Source of the DNA: Datnioides undecimradiatus
Lineage: Eukaryota > Chordata > Actinopteri > Lobotiformes > Datnioididae
DNA: 64,000 nt
Assembly (NCBI GenBank): GCA_008933995.1
Contig: WARS01000046.1
Location: 8,384,526-8,448,525, forward strand
Direction: 5' to 3'
Part shown: positions 52,901-64,000 of the stretch, piece by piece
Numbering within the stretch: position 1 is the first letter of the stretch
Layout of the letters: the number at the start of each line of letters is the position of its first letter
Made by a program: the position numbers and the translations under genes
Notes under the pieces: model-generated
What the model was told of the DNA's origin: nothing
Seen by the model: the letters and a program-made list of their open reading frames with translations, nothing else
The model's database searches: none

Positions 52901-53744
52901 AAACCACCTTGATCACCAGCAGCTTGTTAGAAAAAATATGCGATGGCCCCTTTGGCAGCCTTTCAGAAGGAGATGTGGCTTTCAGCAGCGATAAGCTCTC
53001 ATAAAGCTGGAGCTCATGCATGAAAATCTCAGGCTCAGCAAAGTCATTCATGACATGCCACTTCAGGAACTCCAGACGGAGAGGGACACGGGGATCAGCG
53101 AGTGGCTTCCACTGACTCACATGCAAAACATCATGACCCCTGTGCTCATGTCTTCACACATGCCCCAAACTGTGGGAGCCCGCGTCGTTCCCAACTGTTT
53201 ACACAAGTTCTTGTTCAGCGGGTACAGATGACAGCTATTTGCAGGACAAAAGCGTTGGGACAAAAACCTTCAAGGCTCACTAATTTCAGTGTATTTCATC
53301 TGGCCTGTTTAATTAGACATTTTTACACTTTTTGAACAGATTTAACAAACCAAATATCATATATAGTGTAAGTGGTGTAAATGGTAAGTGTTTGAATTGC
53401 TGGTATGTGCATTTTGTTAACTTCCAATTATTCTCAATACAGCCTTTGCAATAGGATACCCGTTGATGGTTGTAACTTAATTTACAGAGCGATAAAAGCA
53501 TTGTGTAAATCTTGCCAAATATTAATATATAAATATTCTCCACAATGTCAAAATATTCCTTCTTGCATTTGTTAATACATGTCTGGATATGTTGTCAAGC
53601 TTGTGAGTAACTTCAGATGTTTACATAGGCCACAGTGATAAAAGTGTGTGTGTGTCTTTATTGCTTTTTCTTCACCTCCTAGATTTTATGCTCTTATCCT
53701 GAGTTAAAGTCAAATCTTACTAAAGAAAACAGAGGGGGCCATTG
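49976..53744. other. Intergenic region between convergent ccm2 and fam167a
   Basis: No supported gene. 50063-50344 (-) and 50259-50459 (+) contain moderate open frames of unknown meaning. 51190-51620 looks like a dispersed repeat. 52490-52745 and 52890-53130 are complex, even-composition stretches with several homeodomain-type AT motifs and may be conserved non-coding elements. The remainder is AT-rich without features. Confidence 0.5.
51190..51620 (+). repeat. Candidate dispersed repeat, family C
   Basis: The words AAAACAGAGCTGGGAGGAAAGTGAATATTG, shortened here, and CAATGCTAATGTTTCTCCTC followed by CTGCTGGACG resemble a remembered teleost interspersed repeat. Only one copy is present in the window, so there is no internal confirmation. 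Confidence 0.35.
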
Positions 53745-55213
53745 GTGAGACTGATGGATTCTTTATTTCTAGCACATTTATGACATCATACTAGCACTAA
53801 CAATGACCCATTTCTAGTATTATATTCTACCAAACCAGTTTTAAGGCATGTTCCAGTTGATTATAGGCGTAGTAACACAAGATCAAGTGGACACAGCACC
53901 TGTTTTCTTGCCAGGTGGTGGTGTGCCTCACTGTTCAGGGGACACTTCAAACTGAGACAAAGGCCAAGTACTGTGTTGGTACAACAAGCTAATCACATAC
54001 TGTTGGAACAGTCTGAGCAGGAGTACAAACCAACGTTAACCTTGTCATTTCATTGGTTGTAATAAGAGGTAACATAACAAATTAGATGTTGTGTGTGTGA
54101 GAGTTTTAAAGATGTAATTATGTTCAGATTGTATTATAGTATATCTGGGCCACAAGGAGGGGCATCTTCAACCCTGAAACTCCCTTTTCTTGTTGCATGG
54201 CCTGGGTATTGGGACTATACTAGACTCAAATTTCCTATGCTCACATTTCAAATGCGAAACCTCAACAAGCCAAAAGAAAGTTAGTAAGGAAAGGCTGCCT
54301 CTAATGATATATGCCATCATAACAGCCGATAACAGGACGCTCATAACAAGATCCACATAATCATGTCATTTTGTACACACTGAGATCTAGATGAGTTATA
54401 ATTCAATGTTTATCCATGAAGCTAAACCATGTTTTTGTTTCAAACAGATAATGTCATCTCAGATGTTTACTTTCAGGCTGGAGCTCAATGATTAGAACAT
54501 AAAAAGATCCAGCCGAGATGCAAACTACAGCAAAGGACTTGAAACAACTTGTGCAATTTGTCAGTCATTATAAAGAATAAATCATTTGCATCATATTCCA
54601 CAAAAAAGCAATGTTCATTAACTTGACACTAGTCCTCTCTAACTAAAGCATACGTATAGTGTACAAAGAAAGTGGTAACTTGCATCAATAATAAAGCATC
54701 TTTATAAAAGCACAAAACATTGGACATAGAACAAAAACAAAACCTGGACTTCTACTGAAAGCATCATATCGAGGTCTGTATGCAGTAAAAATATATTCAA
54801 ATGTCTAACCTCTGCGTGTAAATAGAAACCTCAAAAATCTCAGCAAACAGATAAAACTGCAAGTATTCTGTTTGAAGTCACGGTGGCCTACAGGTCTAAA
54901 ATCTGCTGCGGTTTTAAGACAGAGAGGTTTCTGTAAGTAGCTGCCATGTATAGTTTTGTGGCAAAAATATATGTACCTACTCCACTGAAATTCTTCTTTC
55001 TAAATAATATACATTACCTAAATCTCTCCCTTTGATTATAGGGACTGTAAAACAGGGTTTACGTCTAGGTTCATCCTCCCAACATTGTGGTCCAGCTCTA
55101 ATAGCACACTTTCATTGCTATTTAATATAAGGGGCCATGGCTGGCATGTTGCACCGGAGCAAAGATAGTAGTAGAGGCTGTTTTGTTTTCAGGATTTTCT
55201 GCATGAAGTTCCA
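53745..55213 (-). other. fam167a: Likely fam167a 3' UTR
   Basis: Downstream of the fam167a stop on the minus strand. The plus-strand TTTATT at 53762-53767 reads AATAAA on the minus strand and could end the transcript, giving about 1.45 kb. Other, nearer signals such as ATTAAA near 55121 are possible. No other feature seen. Confidence 0.4.
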
Positions 55214-57275
<2,062 letters not shown>

Positions 57276-57476
57276 CATTGAATACAAAAGTCTCACAACA
57301 AAAGGTGTCAAAATAAAAATAGCTAAGGATGTATGTTGTTCATTGGTGGCCTCTTTTGATGCTGCAGATGACCAGAGTCATAGGTTTCCTGCATCCGCTC
57401 TTTCTGATCTTTGTCTTGATCTTTGAAGGATTTGTAATGGATCCGTAGGTGTTTTAGAAGCACATGATCTTTAAAA
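57276..57476 (-). other. fam167a: fam167a 5' UTR part of exon 2, with small upstream ORFs
   Basis: The acceptor TTCTCCACAG precedes 57476, so about 200 bases of leader share the exon with the start codon. It contains a three-codon ORF (Met-Cys-Phe-stop, ATG at 57465) and a 23-codon ORF (ATG at 57394, stop at 57325-57323). One frame is open across both from the exon edge and reads DHVLLKHLRIHYKSFKDQ, DKDQKERMQETYDSGHLQ, so it may also be the last coding exon of another transcript. Confidence 0.55.
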
Positions 57477-57710
57477 CTGTGGAGAAGAGAAGGCATAAGT
57501 TATGAAACACAACTATAGGACTGGCCACCATATCCAAAAGACATGAGGAAAAACTAACGTGGCATCTGACAAAAAGGCTGCATGTCAACTGTGGCATGGC
57601 TTAGACTCGGGTGTACAACAGGACAGATTATATCTCAGACGTATAATTAAAATTTTCTCTCTGCTTTCTCCTTCATTCTTTTAAATGATTTAGATCGAGC
57701 ATTTGGTTTC

Positions 57711-57899
57711 TCATATATCAAATAATAAAGGATCAGCACCCGGAGGGAACACACCTCCAGGATTTTCATTTAACAGGAACAAATTGTTTCCATAGCAACG
57801 ACACAGGGACTGTAAATGAATCAGCAATTTTCCACCTCCTGTCCTCAGGGTTTGTTGCCTTAACTGAGCTGAGGTGACAGATGACTGGCAGTGGGGCAT
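57711..57899 (-). other. Unassigned protein-like open stretch
   Basis: The minus strand is open for 62 codons ending in TGA at 57711. The translation includes LRQQTLRTGGGKLLIHLQSL, then CRCYGNNLFLLNENPGGVFP, with balanced composition. I know of no homologue. It is listed because it lies on the same strand and in the same interval as the kinase-like segment at 59156-59480. Confidence 0.2.
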
Positions 57900-58189
57900 A
57901 ACTGCTGATGGTGTTGCTCTTTTACAGCAACTTCACTATCTACAGCATGGCTGCCCAAAAAGTTTTGGCCTAGCAGATGTTTGGAGCAGAAATATCGTGT
58001 TAAAAATCACGATACAATTTGCTTTTTATACCATTTTATTGAGAGGTTAATATGGCTTTTAAATATGTAGGATCACTAATTATTAGTTATTATTCATAAT
58101 CTGAGCATGGCTGACAGAGGCAGAACCTGGCATTCTACTAGACTACCTTACAGTACATGCTTACTTTTGGCCTGTGGCCCACCATGAAG

Positions 58190-58510
58190 TATCAGTTTTG
58201 GCCTTCCAAGGAAGAAAGTTTGGACAGATTTATAGCGATTACAATGAACAGTGACAATAATCCCAAAGACAGCATGCTGATTTTTAGCATCAGCATGGTA
58301 ACCATTGTCTCTGTCTTCGTTTAGTGTGATAGCATGCTAATTAACACAAACACAAAGTACAACCGAGGCTTATGAAAATTAGTTTTGAAGGTATGTGCTT
58401 ATAGAACTTAATCCTGGACAAAGTGAAATTGTGACCAGATAGCGTTATTAGATGGAGATTGCTAAGATCAGTAGGATTCTTCCTCGGGCGACCATGAATT
58501 TCACAGCAAC
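58190..58510 (+). repeat. Degraded teleost interspersed repeat, family B, copy 3
   Basis: AGCATGCTAATTAACACAAA followed by CACAAAGTACAACCGAGGC is the reverse complement of the block order in copies 1 and 2. Further matches include GCATCAGCATGGTAACCATTG. Non-coding and diverged. Confidence 0.6.
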
Positions 58511-58719
58511 AACCCAAAGTTCAGCCCTTGAATCAATCAATCAGTGTGCCCAGAATAGATTTAGTGGATGAGTATGCAGGCCCACAGGAACTCAAGAAAT
58601 AAAGTCAAAAACTAAATCTTTAATGCAGCTTCTGAATGATACAGCAAATACACACTCGTAACAGCGGTGGACTTTCTGCCAGTATCCTCTTACAAAGTCT
58701 TGAGGCAGTCAATAAGTGG

Positions 58720-58994
58720 TTAGTGCTCAGTTATTCCATAATGGGCACAGCAGACCAGCAGTGAAGTCATTGAATCTAATGATAGGCTTGGCTGTTTTGC
58801 AAGGTAAAAGAGACCTCTCACTGTGCAGAGTGGCTGACTTGTGAATGCCTGGGCATGTATCATCTCCTTATTCTCTATATAGAAATGTGTGTCTCCAGAG
58901 ACCACATTGTTACAGGAGACTGCTAAGGGAGGCTGAAAATCCATACCGCATCCATTTTTTACGAGCTTGTAAAGACCTTGTATGTACAGTAAGG
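58720..58994 (-). other. Unassigned protein-like open stretch
   Basis: The minus strand is open from after a TAA at about 58995 to TAA at 58720. The translation (SLLYIQGLYKLVKNGCGMDF, then THFYIENKEMIHAQAF and LDSMTSLLVCCAHYGITEH) has leucine spacing suggestive of a helical protein. No family recognised. It lies about 160 bp downstream of the kinase-like segment and could be a following exon or chance. Confidence 0.25.
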
Positions 58995-59155
58995 AAGTGA
59001 TTTAAACTGAGTAGGAAATGCAGAGTCAAGGGGTTTAGGGAGATGGAGGAGTCTATGTGTATACACGTTATATAATCAAAAATTTAGAGAAATAAATGGT
59101 TCAAAATCATAACAGCAAAAACCCCAAATCAGCCACTTGTGGGGAGCTTGATGAT

Positions 59156-59480
59156 TTAGGAGGCACTTTTGGTGACCTCGGCCTTCTGAATAGACCAGCA
59201 GGAAATACTTCTCTTAAGGAAGTCAAAATTGACATCCTGCATATCAAATGCAGCCTGCTGCAAATACAGACACTGGCATATCTTTTTGGGGTAAATAGAC
59301 CATTTATCCTCATTATTCAAATGTCCCAGCAGGCATCCAAATGACCAAACATCACCCAAACATTCCTCTGGTTTCAAGGCAGCAGAATTTGATAGCTCAG
59401 CAACATCCAATTGCAGAGTTGCCACACCAATAGAATTTATTTTGTGGTGTAGGACAAATGAGATGCCAAAACCTGGTGTG
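59156..59480 (-). pseudogene. Protein-kinase-like C-lobe fragment, unassigned gene or relic
   Basis: One minus-strand frame is open for about 108 codons and shows ordered kinase landmarks: GFGIS near the start (DFG position, the Asp replaced), about 30 residues of activation-segment-like sequence, LKPEE (APE position), then DVWSFGCLLGHLN (subdomain IX, with the conserved Asp), and finally FDFLKRSISCW (resembling subdomain XI) shortly before TAA. The spacing is compressed and no N-lobe, glycine loop or HRD motif was found upstream to 60914. If it has a functional exon, CCACACCAG at its 5' edge is a usable acceptor. The loss of the DFG Asp suggests a pseudokinase or decayed copy. Typing it as a pseudogene is provisional; it could be one exon of an undescribed gene nested in the fam167a first intron. 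Confidence 0.4.
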
Positions 59481-60914
59481 GCTTATAAAGTCTGGTTCTC
59501 CTATCTGGAACATGCAGGCATGTACACTTCAGAAACATGACTGCAGAGTACCCAGTCAGAGTTTAGTGTCTTTCTCTCCAGTCTATAACATAACACAACC
59601 CTGAGTCATTTCCATTCAGTGGTGTTTAATGTCAGGCTTGGTTATGTGCTAAAGCACAGTGCAATATATGAGAATATGAGCATTGTTATCTATAGAAATC
59701 ATCATCAGGATCAAGTTGACTCAAATAAATACGTAGCTTAACACAAAAGCTATTCATAAAGGTAAACACCCAGTTACTGTACTGTGGCATATTGGATTTC
59801 TTTGTTATGGCAACAAAGCTTAATAGTCTGTGGTTAAAAATATAACACATAATCATCTTAAACCAATAACAAATAAAGTGAAAGCCTCATACTGACGGTA
59901 AGTATCAACAGGTGTTCTTTCCTGGTTATTTGTACTGAGCCATGGGGATGAAGTTTAACAAAAAGCACAATTGAAAAGGATAAAAATCTAAAACGTTCTA
60001 ATACAGTATCTTTGAAACATTTTGTACTTCTGTCTTTAATCCAGTCACAATAACTTAAACATACCCTATGACATGCCTTATTACAAAACCAGAAATTTGT
60101 ATGCCCGCATAGTTATGTGGGATGAGCTGTAGCTCTGGATAATACACAGAAAAAATTGCAATAGCTTTTTATTGCAAAAAACCTGCAATAAAAAGTCACT
60201 AAGGTAAGAGTACAAAAGTATTAGCATCAAAATATATTACAAAGTGCAAAAAATAAAAGTTCTGATTGTGCCGAATGTCCCACTTCAGTCTACATTCTAG
60301 TGAAGTATAATTGCTGATACATTCATGTGCACATCACTTAAAGGTTGTTACTGCTGGGGAGAACTTCTGTGCCACTAATTATACTGCAGGGTAGCATATG
60401 AATTTCTTCAAGGGGTCAGTAAAGTCTGATCTAAAACCATGATCATATATCATAATTTATTTGTTGATTTTGTATTATTAATATGAATGTGCAAAATGAA
60501 TGTGTAGTAATATTCCCATCTGAACAATTATTTCCATCTTCTTCACGTGACCCTGTTTACGTGGTCAGCTTAACCTACAAAAGGGGATGTCGATATGTGA
60601 AGTTTAATAATTTTACACCTTTTCTATTTTTCTTCAAGTAGCCAAATTTCTTAGCATCAGTGCAACAACCTAGTTGGTTCTCAATCGTTCCTTCAGGATA
60701 TAGCTTAGCATAAATTCTGCACAGAATGACACGACATTAAGTTTAAAACGTAACTTTACACGCGGAGAAACAGACTGATAATGCGTCCACGTGAGCAGAC
60801 ACTCACTGACATACAGTTTAACGTCCTCGTGCTGTTCTTATGCTGTGCTGCAAGGTGAGACACCGCCGGCATCGTTTGAAAACCTGTAATTCAAACTGCG
60901 TGTGGCTCATTTAC

Positions 60915-61080
60915 CTTAAAAGAATTCAGCAGCTGCGGTCCAAATTGTTCTCTGCCACCGTGAATCCAAGCAGACACATCAGTACAGACCATCACATGCC
61001 CGCTCCCTCCGATATTATCCCCCAGCTGCCCCGTGGTCCACTTGTTTTTGAGCAGAGACTTTACCGGAGGAGGGGCGGGA
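60915..61080 (-). promoter_or_regulatory. fam167a: Likely fam167a first (noncoding) exon and promoter
   Basis: The minus strand has a good donor (AATTCTTTTAAG then GTAAAT) ending an exon at 60915. Upstream lie CpG-rich sequence and a GC box (GGGGCGGG, plus-strand 61072-61079). The start site is not visible; about 61050 is a guess. An ATG at 60992 opens a 26-codon ORF that would stop two codons into the exon starting at 57476 (phase 0, TTT TAA), so if the two exons are joined it is a uORF. The link to fam167a rests on position and strand only. Confidence 0.45.
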
Positions 61081-62214
61081 GGGCTGCGTCAGGTTCTGGT
61101 TGCTTGGAGACGTCCGAGGAATCCCTATCAGACTTCCCGCCACATGAATATTAATCGCAGTGCGCCACAGACTGATAATTAAACGACAGCTTCACCCTCA
61201 CAATCATTTATTTTCATTCTCCAAAATAAGTCACGTGCACTTTTATAACAATACAGATGGATAATATAAATACAAAATGTGAAAAATCCAAAACATGAGC
61301 ACAGTGTGATAGACCAGAGGTTTTCATCGAGTCCCATACTAAAGTTATTCACTAAATTATGCTAGCATAAATACAAAGAGCTCCTCAAAAGATACTTAAA
61401 AAAATACAAGTACTAATTCAATAGCTTCATGCCACATTAGGATCAGCTGTTCTTCATGGAATGTAAGTTTATAAGGAGTCAAAATAAATAACTATAAATG
61501 CCTATTTGATTCAATAAAGTTTGAAGCTTCTGGTTTGTTGAAGTGCTGATTGTCTGCTGTGAGCCACATCAGTGCAGGGAACAAGGGAATATTACTGTTT
61601 CGGAGCCACAGGTGTAGAGTGACACTCCTGTATTGGTCTTCAAACTTCAAATGTCTTCAAGTCAGGTGAGTCAGATAGTAACAATTTTTGTTTGTTACAA
61701 TACAACATTAAATTATATATAAGCTTTTAATTGTCTTATGTGAATTATTTAGCAACATTTGATTTTAGGGCAATAACATGTTTCTATGACATATTCTTAA
61801 TGACACATACATTTGTCTCAATTTCATATTGGTTGTTATAAACCTGCAGAAAATGCAATAATGTGGTATTATAATAAAATGTTTTAAAAATAACAGATCT
61901 CAGATAATTCTAAAGCATCCAGCAAGCGACCGAGGACTGATGTGATTGTCATATTGCTTAGTGGTACATACAGTATATAGTATGGACTATAGTATGGACT
62001 AGTATGGAAAATTACTGGACCAAAATTGTGTGGAATAAAATGTGTCTGTGTGTACAGATGCACAAAAAAATGTGTGATCCTAAACTAACTAATAATAAAT
62101 ATAGCAATCCCAAACTATTATAAGGAAAAACATGGCAAAGTGCTAAAATGCGAAATGCCAAGAAATGTTATAATATATTACTGAAGTTACCTCGCACTTG
62201 CCTGTGTGTGTTGC
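61081..62214. other. Spacer between fam167a promoter and the lebercilin-family gene
   Basis: CpG-containing sequence to about 61170, then AT-rich DNA without recognisable genes or repeats. Confidence 0.5.
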
Positions 62215-62701
62215 TTACACTTTGGTTTGTGTTTATTGGACAAATATTCTGGGGGTAGGTGTTATGGCCCTGCTATCCTTTTGGTGAGACACACTACCCA
62301 TGTTTTCTGAGGGAAAAAAATGGAATGTACCCTGAGGACCTCCTTCAAATTTAAGTGCAACCTGTACAGCCACAGTCTACACAACACCTGGCTATGATCA
62401 TTAAGAGATTAAAGGGTCAAACATCCTATATTACCAGTTTCAGCGACACTGTGACAGCTACCTTTGTCATTTATCTACACGCATGCGCCTGAATGCTTGA
62501 AGGTCATATTAAATTTTTTTTACAAACATTACAAATATAGTACCATAAGTAAATTATTTTAGATATTTTAGAAGATAGTTGTCTAGTATTTTAGAACATT
62601 GAGATTAGTGTTCAGTTTTAAATTTATAGATCATGTTAATGCTTCAATCTCTTATATTTTGGAAATCACCTCTCCTGCTAAGACAGAATATAAATTTAAT
62701 T
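62215..62701 (-). other. Likely 3' UTR of the lebercilin-family gene
   Basis: Downstream of the stop at 62702 on the minus strand. Plus-strand TTTATT at 62232-62237 reads AATAAA on the minus strand and would give a 3' UTR of about 480 bp. Confidence 0.4.
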
Positions 62702-64000
62702 TCATAAAGTAAGTTCCTCAATGTCATCATCAAATGAGGCGATGGCACGGACAGCAGGTCTGCTATCTGCGACATGAAGGGTGTTCAGGGAGGATGATGG
62801 GGGGGTGGAGGATCCTGAGTTGAAGCTCAGCAGTCCTTCCCTTCTTGAACGCAGTCCATTGGTAGTTGGAGGACTGTTGAGGAGCTCCATTTTATTGCCG
62901 ATGTTCACACTGTCACCAGAGGGTGTTGCCAGGACACCGAATAGCTGCTGCATGAGGTCTGACTTCTTGTCCTTGCCCACTCCTTTCTCCATCTCCTTTT
63001 CTTTCTCTGTCTCCACCCCTCTGAGACTAAAAACACCTATTGCTTCTAACCCAGAGTCCCTGTCCTCCATGGGCGGGGGCGGAGGGAATCCTGAAGAACC
63101 TCGGGAGGCCAAATTTCCAAAAGAAGGTGCATAGCTTCCGAAGGCTAAGTCGTCACTGGAGATTTGTGACCGCAATGCCCTCCTCCCTATTCCCAGTGTA
63201 ACACCTCCACCCTCTGTGCCTGATCTTCTCCTTCCACCCTCCCTGCTTCCAGCACTGCCGTGCAAACCAACCAACTCCTCTGATTCTGTGAGGTTAAAAA
63301 TGGAAGCATTATTGGTCTTCTGTTCAGAAAGACGAGGAGATGAATGGTTGCTGGTACCCCTATTGGATTCAGAGCGACTTGACTCAGTGAACATGGTGTC
63401 GTGGGCTCGCTGGTTGTGTCGGTCTATTTCATGCATCTTAGCCAGCAACTGCTCTTTTTTGCGACGCGCTTCCTCTGCTGCTTGCTGATTGGCCAGAGCA
63501 TCCTGGTTCCACTTCTTCACCTCTTCCTGGACATGGCCGCACTTCCTGTTGTTCTCTTCCTCCTGGTTCAACAAAGAACTTGTCTTCTTTCTGTATTCTT
63601 CCTCTTTTTCTTTCTCCCAACCTATGGATATTCGATGAAGTTATTACTGTTGCTTTATTTTACTGATTTTCTCAACACAATATGGACACGAGTCATCTCT
63701 GCTTACCATCTCTTAGGCTCCTTGCCTTCTCCTCAAGCACATTTAGCTCCTGGTTCAGTTTCTTCTCTTTCTCCTGCTCTTTCTCCTTAACCACCTCCTT
63801 CTCCTTGTCTCTTTCTTTTTCTTTGTCTCTTATCTTCTGTTGGTCCCACTTCCCATGTCTGTCTTCTGTCTCTGCCTGTCTGTCCACTCTATCAAGCTCC
63901 TATTGACATACATTGATGGTGAGAAACAAGCAAAACTAACAGCGACTGAAGAGGAAGTGCGGATGTTGGGGTAAACTGAAGTGGTTTATGTACCTTGAGC
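62702..64000 (-). CDS. lca5: Lebercilin-family protein (LCA5 or LCA5L), C-terminal exons, partial
   Basis: Three exons are visible on the minus strand: 64000-63994 (last seven bases, donor GTACAT), 63899-63707 (donor GTAAGC), and the terminal exon 63621-62702. Junctions keep frame: LK|ELDRVDRQ and SLRDG|WEKEKEEE. The protein begins inside a long charged coiled coil (KEKERDKEKE, LNQELNVLEEKARSLRDG), continues with WNQDALANQQAAEEARRKKE and LLAKMHEIDRHNQ, a block typical of lebercilin just after its conserved domain, then a low-complexity Ser/Gly/Pro region and the acidic C-terminus DDDIEELTL. Lebercilin localises to connecting cilia and basal bodies and takes part in intraflagellar transport; human LCA5 mutations cause Leber congenital amaurosis. 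LCA5 and LCA5L cannot be separated from the tail alone, so the symbol is tentative. The N-terminal part lies beyond the window. Confidence 0.7.

Noticed and set aside
60840..61154. 104-codon plus-strand frame over the fam167a promoter
   Set aside because: It is antisense to a GC-rich promoter and first exon, with Arg/Ser-rich composition and no homology.

Overview
The window looks like vertebrate nuclear DNA from a ray-finned (probably percomorph teleost) fish. Four multi-exon genes have human orthologues with near-identical blocks, introns are short and use GT-AG splice sites, (GT)n microsatellites are frequent, and there are several dispersed elements of types I recall from teleost genomes. 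Nothing suggests bacterial, viral or plasmid DNA.

Layout. Positions 1-30987 hold no exon I can defend. I read this as the 3' part of the long first intron of xkr6, carrying microsatellites, polypyrimidine tracts, decayed transposons and a few complex stretches that may be enhancers. xkr6 exons 2 and 3 (+) lie at 30988-31184 and 31909-32879, followed by a long 3' region to about 38.7 kb; exon 1 must lie upstream of the window. ccm2 (+) is complete: a 10-codon first exon at 40563-40592, then nine coding exons from 45058 to 48940, 458 residues in all. A possible second first exon (43887-43898) lies in its first intron, next to ETS-like motifs and a 268-bp near-perfect palindrome. fam167a (-) is convergent with ccm2: coding exons at 57275-56910 and 55477-55214 (209 residues), with a likely noncoding first exon ending at 60915. 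The 3' end of a lebercilin-family gene (lca5/lca5l, -) fills 62702-64000 and runs off the window.

The genes do not form a pathway. xkr6 encodes a multi-pass membrane protein of the XK family, ccm2 an adaptor of the cerebral cavernous malformation complex, fam167a a small cytosolic protein, and the last gene a ciliary coiled-coil protein. The xkr6-fam167a linkage matches human 8p23.1, which supports naming the XK-family gene xkr6 rather than xkr7 or xkr4.

The most interesting unexplained material is: (1) a protein-kinase-like activation segment at 59156-59480 (-) inside the presumed fam167a first intron, with three other protein-like open stretches downstream on the same strand; (2) the putative alternative ccm2 first exon with its ETS/RUNX-like motif cluster; (3) the palindrome just after it; (4) short upstream ORFs in the ccm2 and fam167a leaders. 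All exon boundaries were set by eye from splice signals, reading-frame continuity and remembered human protein sequences. No alignment or database search was run.
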